Source: M3007 sp035299505 (GTDB lineage: Bacteria; Bacteroidota; Bacteroidia; Chitinophagales; Saprospiraceae). From it: DNA of 8,789 nucleotides. Positions 1 to 4,469 of the stretch are shown here, piece by piece (position 1 is the first letter of the stretch; each line of letters starts with the position of its first letter). A program made the translations under genes and the position numbers. The notes under the pieces were generated by a model that was not told where the DNA came from, did no database searches, and was given only the letters and a program-made list of their open reading frames with translations. Where the stretch lies: positions 1 to 8,789 of the forward strand of contig DATGWL010000165.1 in NCBI GenBank assembly GCA_035299505.1, in the 5' to 3' direction.

Positions 1-14
1 GGGGGGGAGTTTTA

Positions 15-94
15 AGGGTTTGAGGGGTTTGAGGGGTTTGATGTATCCCGGAATGGTATTCCGGGAAGAGGTTTGAGGGGTTTGATGGGTTTGA
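15..94. repeat. Interrupted 9-bp tandem repeat (GGGGTTTGA units)
   Basis: Six near-identical 9-bp units of the form GGGGTTTGA lie at 15-23, 24-32, 33-41, 68-76, 77-85 and 86-94. The two sets of three have the same orientation and are separated by a 26-bp segment that contains a perfect palindrome. The array sits immediately upstream of the metallopeptidase operon, and no gene is visible from 1 to 126. A G7 run opens the window, so the array or a larger element may begin before it. The unit shares the core GTTTGA with the repeat at 8061-8206. Function unknown; it may be a simple-sequence intergenic repeat expanded by slippage. Confidence 0.8.
46..66. repeat. Perfect 9-bp palindromic hairpin inside the tandem array
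   Basis: TCCCGGAAT (46-54) and ATTCCGGGA (58-66) are exact inverted repeats around the 3-base loop GGT. The palindrome separates the two triplets of GGGGTTTGA units, as if it had been inserted into a pre-existing tandem array. It has no U-tract on either side, so it is not a typical intrinsic terminator. It resembles REP-type intergenic hairpins. Confidence 0.75.
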
Positions 95-95
95 A

Positions 96-109
96 GCCCC
101 TGTAGGGGC
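96..109. repeat. Short GC-rich hairpin upstream of the metallopeptidase gene
   Basis: GCCCC (96-100), loop TGTA, GGGGC (105-109) form a perfect 5-bp GC-only stem, 17 bases before the start codon at 127. If transcribed it would lie in the 5' leader of the metallopeptidase mRNA, or it may simply close the repeat block to its left. The role is inferred only from position. Confidence 0.5.
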
Positions 110-126
110 GAAACTTCTGTTGCCTA

Positions 127-876
127 ATGTTTTTTGCCAAGAAAAGAACCTTAAAAGGCCTGATCCATATTGATGGTGTGGCATTGCCAGTCCGGGTAGC
201 GCTGGATTTGGCCAGCGGCCATTATTACAGCCTGACTACCCGGCGTATTACATTGCGGTTGCCGGTGACGGCCAGCGAGGGTATGATCCGTGATTACCTG
301 CATACAGTACAGGAATGGGTGAAGATGCAGTTTGAGCAACAACCGGCCTACCGGGATGCTTATTTCGGCAAACAATTCAGGGATGGAGAACTGCTGCAGG
401 TAGGTGAACGGAAATATGTGCTGGCCTTGGAATTCAAGGATCGGGTAACGAGTTCGGCCAGGCTGGTGGGCGACACCATTTGTCTGGAAATGAATGAGAA
501 CCTGAATGCCTGGCAGCGCACCCGAACTGCCAAAACCTTGCTTTCCAGGATAGTTGCCAAGGATTTTCAGGGAGAGATTTCCAGGAGGGTTACCGAGATG
601 AATGCACGCACCTTCCGCCAACCCATCAAGAGTATCAACCTGAAGTACAACCATTCAAACTGGGGCAGTTGCTCCAGTGCCGGCAATGTCAATCTTTCCA
701 CCCGACTTCTTTTTGCGCCTCGGGAAGTTCAGGATTATGTGATTTTGCACGAACTGGCGCACCTGATCGAGATGAACCACTCAGACCGTTTTTGGGCTTT
801 GGTGGAACGCTATATGCCAAAATACCAGGAAGCAGAAAAATGGCTGAAGGACAATCGGGCCAAATGTGATTTCTAA
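127..876 (+). CDS. YgjP-type zinc metallopeptidase (M48-like, DUF45)
   Basis: This is a predicted zinc-dependent metallopeptidase of the YgjP/DUF45 family, 249 residues, close to the usual family size. The catalytic signature HELAH is at residues 208-212 (His208 and His212 as zinc ligands, Glu209 as general base), with the third ligand His218 in the NHSDRFW segment. This follows the family pattern HELxH-x5-H-x3-FW. The second family block, NWGSCSSAGNVNL, is at residues 178-190. The N-terminal half is mostly beta and poorly conserved, and no signal peptide is seen, so the protein is probably cytoplasmic. Its physiological substrate is not known. The stop codon is only 14 bases before the haemoglobin start, so the two genes are probably co-transcribed. 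The start at 127 fits the family length; no ribosome binding site is evident, as is usual in Bacteroidota. Confidence 0.9.
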   Translation: MFFAKKRTLKGLIHIDGVALPVRVALDLASGHYYSLTTRRITLRLPVTASEGMIRDYLHTVQEWVKMQFEQQPAYRDAYFGKQFRDGELLQVGERKYVLALEFKDRVTSSARLVGDTICLEMNENLNAWQRTRTAKTLLSRIVAKDFQGEISRRVTEMNARTFRQPIKSINLKYNHSNWGSCSSAGNVNLSTRLLFAPREVQDYVILHELAHLIEMNHSDRFWALVERYMPKYQEAEKWLKDNRAKCDF

Positions 877-890
877 GTTCCTGACAAGAT

Positions 891-1289
891 ATGCCTACCG
901 AACACAAACCAGATATTCAATCGGCCGCCGATATCCGGCTGTTGATCGACACCTTTTATGAAAAGGTAAAAGCCGATGAGGTCATCGGGTACATTTTTAA
1001 TGATATTGCACAAGTAGACTGGGCCCATCATTTGCCCATTATGTATGCTTTTTGGGAGTTTTTGTTGTTGGATACACCAGATGCGTACCGGGGCAACCCG
1101 ATCCAGAAACACCTGGATTTACACCAAAAAGTGCGGTTGAAAGCAGAGCATTTTGATCGGTGGCTCCTGCTGTTTCAGTCTACGGTAGACGAGTTGTTTG
1201 CCGGGCCATCTGCAGACAATGCCAAGTTTCGGGCATTTGCGATTTCGGAGACCTGGAAGCCGAAGTTTGACGGGCCGTTTGCGGTGTAG
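891..1289 (+). CDS. Group III truncated haemoglobin
   Basis: A 132-residue protein with the hallmarks of group III (P-type) truncated haemoglobins, small cytoplasmic haem proteins linked to O2, peroxide or NO chemistry. The haem pocket can be read directly. Tyr23 in TFYEKVKADE matches B10. His47 in the DWAHHL segment matches distal E7. His74 in RGNPIQKH is the expected proximal F8 ligand. Trp91 in HFDRWL matches G8. These assignments are alignments from memory to the Campylobacter jejuni Ctb protein. The Ala-rich group I/II glycine motifs are absent, as is normal for group III. The gene follows the metallopeptidase by 14 bp and is probably its operon partner, though nothing in the sequence links the two functions. 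The C-terminus is full length. Confidence 0.93.
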   Translation: MPTEHKPDIQSAADIRLLIDTFYEKVKADEVIGYIFNDIAQVDWAHHLPIMYAFWEFLLLDTPDAYRGNPIQKHLDLHQKVRLKAEHFDRWLLLFQSTVDELFAGPSADNAKFRAFAISETWKPKFDGPFAV

Positions 1290-1319
1290 TCTTGGTTGAG
1301 CTATTACATTAACAATTGA

Positions 1320-1350
1320 CTGTGTTATGCGAGGCAATTCCCTTACACAG
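1320..1350. repeat. Inverted repeat in the convergent gap
   Basis: CTGTGT (1320-1325) and ACACAG (1345-1350) are inverted across 19 bases in the 67-bp gap between the haemoglobin gene and the convergent XRE gene. It could close a weak stem at the transcript ends. The loop is long and there is no U-tract, so I do not call it a terminator. Confidence 0.25.
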
Positions 1351-1356
1351 CAAATA

Positions 1357-1710
1357 TCATACACTTTCAACTAATAAATTATTTTGCCCCCCCCGTAATT
1401 GTTCTGTTAAATAAGCTATTAACTTACGAAAAGTCCCATTTTCTTCTTCAAGCTTAAGATTCTTTTGTAAGATCAAATTATTTTTTTCATCTGGAAACTC
1501 ATTAGAGTCCAAGTTAAAGTTCAGAATATCATCAACACTGCATTGGAACCCTTTGGCAAGCCTGTCTAAATAGTCCAAATTAAGCGTAGTTTCACCCGAT
1601 TCAATTCTTTGATAAGTACGTAAAGGGATATTTACCAAATCTGCGGCTTGAGCTTGAGATAACATTCGTTTTTTACGCACTGCGATGACGATTTTGTGCA
1701 TGTTTTGCAT
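1357..1710 (-). CDS. XRE-family helix-turn-helix transcriptional regulator
   Basis: A small cytoplasmic DNA-binding regulator of 117 residues. Residues 6-65 form a Cro/C1-type HTH: RKKRMLSQAQAADLVNI is the first part, with the recognition helix in PLRTYQRIESGE (29-40), followed by TLNLDYLDRLAKGFQCSVDDIL. Residues about 72-105 are charged, leucine-rich and probably a coiled coil for dimerisation. Met1 (1710) or Met4 (1701) could be the start; the promoter at 1764-1794 fits both. The gene is divergent from the fulvocin C-like gene across a 316-bp intergenic region, so that gene is a plausible target. The coding strand has a run of eight G (plus-strand C8 at 1387-1394) encoding Arg-Gly-Gly eleven residues before the end. 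Loss or gain of one G would change only the C-terminal tail. A toxin-antitoxin antitoxin role is unlikely, as no toxin gene is adjacent. Confidence 0.88.
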   Translation of the reverse strand: MQNMHKIVIAVRKKRMLSQAQAADLVNIPLRTYQRIESGETTLNLDYLDRLAKGFQCSVDDILNFNLDSNEFPDEKNNLILQKNLKLEEENGTFRKLIAYLTEQLRGGQNNLLVESV

Positions 1711-1737
1711 AGGTTAAAATAAAATTATGGTAATTAA

Positions 1738-1760
1738 TTATGTTATTCTTCTACATAACA
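1738..1760. promoter_or_regulatory. Operator-like inverted repeat at the XRE transcription start
   Basis: TTATGT (1738-1743) and ACATAA (1753-1758) are exact inverted repeats separated by 9 bases; the overlapping pair TGTTA (1741-1745) and TAACA (1756-1760) reinforces the symmetry. The site covers the predicted start point and early leader of the XRE transcript, where a dimeric XRE protein could repress its own gene. This is inference from position and symmetry; the region is AT-rich, so chance is possible. Confidence 0.4.
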
Positions 1761-1763
1761 ACA

Positions 1764-1794
1764 CAAAAATAGGCTTTTGGTTGAGAATTGCCAA
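1764..1794 (-). promoter_or_regulatory. Bacteroidota-type promoter of the XRE gene
   Basis: On the minus strand, TATTTTTG (plus-strand 1764-1771) matches the Bacteroidota -7 consensus TAnnTTTG exactly. A TTG (plus-strand 1792-1794) lies 20 bases upstream of it, the expected -33 spacing. Transcription should begin near 1757, giving a leader of about 47 bases to the ATG at 1710. The -33 element falls inside the first copy of a direct repeat (1790-1802). Confidence 0.65.
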
Positions 1795-1823
1795 TATTGT
1801 CGCCATTCCCGCCAATTTTGTCG
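1790..1823. promoter_or_regulatory. Pair of 13-bp direct repeats with 21-bp period
   Basis: GCCAATATTGTCG (1790-1802) and GCCAATTTTGTCG (1811-1823) differ at one of 13 bases, and their starts are 21 bp apart, two helical turns, so both copies face the same side of the DNA. The first copy overlaps the -33 box of the XRE promoter. The pair lies between the divergent XRE and fulvocin C-like genes, a natural place for a shared operator. The binding protein is unknown. Confidence 0.5.
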
Positions 1824-2026
1824 TTTATCATATTATCTGAAAGAACGGACATTTGAACCTAGTTACTCCACCGAGTTGGCCATTAGGTTGGAGTTATTGA
1901 TTTCCAATGTAAGGTAAATACTTAATTTATGCTCAAAAACCCGTAATTGGCTCCTCAATAGCCCGCTTAAATTATTTCGACCTTCATTTGGATTCTCCTT
2001 ATTTTTCACACTTTTAAATCTTTCAA
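1824..2026. other. Upstream region of the fulvocin C-like gene
   Basis: This completes the 316-bp divergent intergenic region. A weak hairpin, CTCCA (1866-1870) with TGGAG (1889-1893), surrounds a TTGGCC core. TATTTTTC at 2000-2007 is one base off the -7 consensus TAnnTTTG and ends 19 bases before the ATG at 2027, so it is a possible promoter. No clear -33 box lies at the right distance. Nothing else recognisable is seen. The in-frame stop TAA just upstream (about 2014) rules out a longer N-terminus for the downstream gene. Confidence 0.35.
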
Positions 2027-2683
2027 ATGAAAAAGTTACTCTTCTTAAATGGCGTCTTAATACTGCTATCTCTGATCCAATTTTTTCACTCCTGCTCACC
2101 TAACCCACTTGAAAACGAGCAAAAGGAATTTGATCCATTTTATTCAAAATCGGTACTGCGTTCCTTACCTTTAGAGGACCAAAAGCAGGCATGGATAGCT
2201 CGGCTTAAATCTTATCAAAATCTCGACTTGAGCGTGCCGCAAAAGGCAATACTGGAAAACATGATCAGTGATTTGCAGGAAATGGAATCTGGTAAATTTT
2301 TCCTGGCAGAAAGTCTTAGAAACAATGCCGCTTCATTGGCTAAGATCATGCCGCAAGTAGATTTTGTAAACTTATTTTGCGAGGTATCATCCGCAATACC
2401 AACATTGCAAAAATCCGGACCGGTTTGTTCTGATTATGTCGTTAATGAAATACGAACGGATGTTGGGCCAGAGCCAGAATCTGAAACCCAAGTAGGCTAC
2501 AGAACTGTGGATTGTGACTGCAATTGGACATGTGGGCAACAATTGGACAACTGTTTATACGGAGGCGAAATTTTGAGTCCCTGCACAGGTGGTGCGACTA
2601 CCGGTTGCTGTAATTTAGCTCCGGGATGTGGTCTGTTCAACTTGGGAACATGCAATGGACATGTTCAATGTGCAGAGCTATAA
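2027..2683 (+). CDS. Fulvocin C-related Cys-rich secreted lipoprotein (bacteriocin-like)
   Basis: A 218-residue exported protein in three parts. Residues 1-22 are a signal peptide (KK, then a hydrophobic core) ending in the lipobox-like FHSC with Cys23 as the possible lipidated residue; the -3 residue is Phe, so signal peptidase I processing is also possible. Residues about 40-125 are a predicted helical, propeptide-like segment containing the AWIARLKSYQNLDLSVPQKAIL stretch. Residues 163-215 carry ten cysteines (163, 165, 169, 176, 186, 194, 195, 201, 209, 215). The CxC start, the GCG triplet (200-202) and the closing CNG (209-211) resemble the 45-residue Myxococcus bacteriocin fulvocin C and the Bacteroidota proteins named after it, as recalled from memory. 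Disulfide bonds are therefore expected outside the cytoplasm. A bacteriocin function is inferred from this similarity only. It is divergent from an XRE regulator, and a thioredoxin-like gene lies 438 bp downstream. No immunity or dedicated transporter gene is seen. Confidence 0.72.
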   Translation: MKKLLFLNGVLILLSLIQFFHSCSPNPLENEQKEFDPFYSKSVLRSLPLEDQKQAWIARLKSYQNLDLSVPQKAILENMISDLQEMESGKFFLAESLRNNAASLAKIMPQVDFVNLFCEVSSAIPTLQKSGPVCSDYVVNEIRTDVGPEPESETQVGYRTVDCDCNWTCGQQLDNCLYGGEILSPCTGGATTGCCNLAPGCGLFNLGTCNGHVQCAEL

Positions 2684-2717
2684 TTCATCATTTGTTGGTA
2701 ACGACAATCTAGTACAT

Positions 2718-2735
2718 AAAGGTTTCAAACCTTTT
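2718..2735 (+). terminator. Terminator-like hairpin after the fulvocin C-like gene
   Basis: AAAGGTT (2718-2724), loop TCA, AACCTTT (2728-2734) form a perfect 7-bp stem 34 bases after the stop codon, running into a short T-rich tail (CTTTTAT). The stem has only two G-C pairs and the T tract is short, so termination may be partial. It argues that the downstream thioredoxin-like gene has its own promoter. Confidence 0.45.
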
Positions 2736-2816
2736 ATCGGATCATTTGAGAGCTGAGGCAAATCAACTGCAATTATTTGTTAGCACTCAAAAGCTTATTT
2801 TCAGGGCAAGCGACAC

Positions 2817-2836
2817 TGCAATAAAATAAAATTGCA
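2817..2836. repeat. Small inverted repeat TGCAAT-N8-ATTGCA
   Basis: TGCAAT (2817-2822) and ATTGCA (2831-2836) are exact inverted repeats around an all-A/T 8-base spacer; another TGCAAT is at 2768-2773. It could be an operator or a weak stem in the gap between the fulvocin C-like and thioredoxin-like genes. The AT-rich setting makes chance plausible. Confidence 0.3.
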
Positions 2837-2879
2837 TACAACATTCCTATGTTTCCGCTTTGAAAAACATACAATAATT

Positions 2880-3037
2880 AGACTTGTTGTGATGGGGTAA
2901 TACTTGTACGATGTGGCCAAATTCTCTTTTTTATCACACTAAAATTTTGCGAATCGCCTGCATGCGACTTCAAGTTTTACATTGAATAAAAAATAATTTG
3001 TTGCCACCTCAAAGAATCATCCTAACACAACAAGTCT
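2880..3037. repeat. MITE-like element with imperfect terminal inverted repeats
   Basis: The ends of a 158-bp segment are inverted repeats: AGACTTGTTGTG (2880-2891) is matched exactly by CACAACAAGTCT (3026-3037), and similarity continues inward to 16 of 19 bases (2880-2898 against 3019-3037). The interior is AT-rich and has no credible reading frame. Size, terminal repeats and lack of coding suggest a miniature inverted-repeat element or the remnant of an insertion sequence. I see no convincing target-site duplication (left flank AATT, right flank TTTC). It fills much of the 438-bp gap between two genes; no other gene is visible from 2684 to 3121. Confidence 0.5.
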
Positions 3038-3121
3038 TTTTCAGTAATTAAACAAAGGGCAACTCTATTCAATTGTGCCTTACTACTCATAAGAAAGCTA
3101 ATTTCTCGAAACAAATACAAC

Positions 3122-4078
3122 ATGAAAAAAAAATTGGCACTTTTGGCATACGGTTTTGTGTTAATTTCAATTTGGAGCACCTGTTTTTTATCATATGGAA
3201 TGGTTGATGAAAAAACGGCATTCATGGGGTTGGTTTTTACTCCGTTGAGTGTGTACTTCCTACAGCGTGAGTATGATTTTACATTAAGTCTATGGGATAA
3301 ATCGGCTATAGCCATCCTGCCTGCACTTTATGTATTCGCTTTGTATTACACCTTGAACGATCTGAATTACTTTAAAATGCAGCTCAATAATTTCCCTGCA
3401 TTTTATCAGCTGTTTTTCTATCTCCATATTATCAACCCGGTTACTATCGCTTTCCTGGTATTGCTTCTTGCACTATCCTGGCTAAAAGACCTGAGCAATC
3501 CAAGAAATATTTTCATTTTTGGTTTCATCGCTGTGTTTTACAGTTACTTTTTCATGTTTGAATGGAAAAGTAAATGGTTTAAGGGAGGTAGTTTTGATAC
3601 GGAAGTAAACAGCATCGCTGATGTACAAAAACAGCGGGATACGAGCTTAAATGCCAACGTGAATCTGGCAAATTTCTCCTTCATCAACTCAAGTTTGGAT
3701 ACCGTAAATTTAGTGGATAATTCAGGCAAGTACATACTCCTTGAAACATGGGCAGAAACTTGTCCTCCTTGTTTGAAGGCCATCAAAGAAATGCCCGACT
3801 TCTATGAATCAATGAAAGATAAGATGTCGGTTTATTACGTGTACGAACACCGGAAAGCGAGCGTTCGGAGAAATTTTGATAAAATATTTGGCTTTAAGGA
3901 AATCGAAGACAAGTCAAAAATGCTTATCGATGTTGAGCAGGAGTTATATTCTGCCTTAAACATGGAGGGATATCCTTATTTTTTACTTTTTGACTCCACA
4001 GGCAAGCTTGTTTTTCATTTACGAGGGTATGGCGACAAGGACATGATTGCCGCAAGGATATCTGAACATGTGAAGTAG
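3122..4078 (+). CDS. Membrane-anchored thioredoxin-like (TlpA-type) protein
   Basis: A 318-residue protein with an N-terminal membrane region and a C-terminal thioredoxin-fold domain. Hydrophobic segments lie at about 5-25, 33-48, 61-78, 92-120 and 129-146. The thioredoxin-like domain runs from about 178 to 318: beta strand YILLETWAET, redox motif CPPC at 214-217, and the GYP turn at 283-285 with Pro285 as the likely cis-proline, followed by FLLFDSTGKLVFHLRGYG. The architecture suggests thiol-disulfide exchange on a secreted substrate, with the domain expected in the periplasm. Topology is uncertain, because positive residues follow both of the last two hydrophobic segments. The only other cysteine is Cys21, so the membrane part lacks the Cys pair of DsbD, CcdA or DsbB-type electron carriers. 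The neighbouring Cys-rich secreted protein (2027-2683) is an attractive client. No strong promoter is seen; TAATTTCT at 3099-3106 is a poor -7 match. Confidence 0.82.
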   Translation: MKKKLALLAYGFVLISIWSTCFLSYGMVDEKTAFMGLVFTPLSVYFLQREYDFTLSLWDKSAIAILPALYVFALYYTLNDLNYFKMQLNNFPAFYQLFFYLHIINPVTIAFLVLLLALSWLKDLSNPRNIFIFGFIAVFYSYFFMFEWKSKWFKGGSFDTEVNSIADVQKQRDTSLNANVNLANFSFINSSLDTVNLVDNSGKYILLETWAETCPPCLKAIKEMPDFYESMKDKMSVYYVYEHRKASVRRNFDKIFGFKEIEDKSKMLIDVEQELYSALNMEGYPYFLLFDSTGKLVFHLRGYGDKDMIAARISEHVK

Positions 4079-4135
4079 CCTACACTACCGGCCAATTTGG
4101 TCTCAAATCTTGTAGGTTTTAAATGAGTGTATCCA

Positions 4136-4206
4136 GCAACGATGGATGGTCAACCTTCGCAACGCCCAAGGTGACCATCCATCGTTGCGAAGGGCTTGGC
4201 GAAGCC
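4136..4206. repeat. Compound hairpin element with alternative pairings
   Basis: GCAACGATGGATGGTCA (4136-4152) and TGACCATCCATCGTTGC (4172-4188) are a perfect 17-bp inverted repeat with a 19-base loop. A second exact inverted repeat, CCTTCGCAACG (4154-4164) with CGTTGCGAAGG (4183-4193), uses the loop and the right arm of the first, so the two stems exclude each other. A third stem, GGCTT (4193-4197) with AAGCC (4202-4206), follows. The element begins 58 bp after the thioredoxin-like stop codon. It could be a dispersed palindromic repeat (REP-like), a transcript-end structure or an attenuator-like switch. No T-tract follows. Confidence 0.7.
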
Positions 4207-4273
4207 TGACCTGAGAGATAACTACGAGAAATAATCCCTTACAGCCTTGTTATTGACGTAATCAAGGGAAAAC

Positions 4274-4293
4274 AATGTCACGGCTACGCCGTT
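4274..4293. repeat. 20-bp direct repeat, copy 1
   Basis: AATGTCACGGCTACGCCGTT occurs here and again, identically, at 4335-4354, 61 bp apart. Each copy includes the small palindrome ACGGC-TAC-GCCGT. Both lie in the 391-bp gene-free gap between the convergent thioredoxin-like and ATP-grasp-like genes. Probably a dispersed intergenic repeat. Confidence 0.75.
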
Positions 4294-4334
4294 CTGCCAC
4301 AATAATAATATCCTATTGCCCCTTGGGCTACTGG

Positions 4335-4354
4335 AATGTCACGGCTACGCCGTT
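4335..4354. repeat. 20-bp direct repeat, copy 2
   Basis: An exact second copy of the 20-bp sequence at 4274-4293, in the same orientation, again with the ACGGC-TAC-GCCGT hairpin core. The bases flanking the two copies differ, so the repeated unit is sharply bounded at about 20 bp. Confidence 0.75.
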
Positions 4355-4383
4355 TTAAATGATGTAGTCGCGTTACCGATTTT

Positions 4384-4415
4384 GTGCTTTATTGGGAAAC
4401 ACCAATCTAAAGCAC
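4384..4415. repeat. Strong hairpin between convergent genes
   Basis: GTGCTTT (4384-4390) pairs with AAAGCAC (4409-4415), and the stem continues as ATTGG (4391-4395) with CCAAT (4402-4406) around the 6-base loop GAAACA: 12 base pairs with one 2-base bulge. It may mark transcript ends for the ATP-grasp-like gene (minus) or read-through from the left. It lacks a T-tract. A perfect 10-bp palindrome GGTACGTACC follows at 4428-4437, and a weak AGGTT/AACCT stem at 4440-4454. No gene is visible between 4079 and 4469. Confidence 0.55.
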
Positions 4416-4469
4416 ACCTATAATTTGGGTACGTACCATAGGTTTTAGGAACCTGAATGAACATCACTT

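Noticed and set aside
15..94. CRISPR array
   Set aside because: The units are 9 bp, mostly contiguous and without unique spacers; no cas genes are present. The same applies to the 8-bp units at 8061-8206.
151..654. Long minus-strand open frame opposite the metallopeptidase gene
   Set aside because: It is antisense to a gene with clear catalytic motifs and its translation shows no recognisable domain; it is a shadow of that gene's codon bias.
1320..1350. Bidirectional intrinsic terminator between haemoglobin and XRE genes
   Set aside because: The stem is only 6 bp with a 19-base loop and has no T-tract; listed only as a weak inverted repeat.
1357..1710. Antitoxin of a toxin-antitoxin pair
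   Set aside because: No small toxin gene is adjacent on the same strand; the neighbours are a convergent haemoglobin gene and a divergent secreted protein.
1863..2099. Minus-strand frame of 78 residues overlapping the start of the fulvocin C-like gene
   Set aside because: It has no recognisable domain, covers the signal peptide region of a well-supported gene, and lacks a clear promoter.
3022..3315. Minus-strand frame of 97 residues across the thioredoxin gene start
   Set aside because: Its translation has no domain features, and it runs through the right end of the MITE-like element and the opposite-strand membrane segments.
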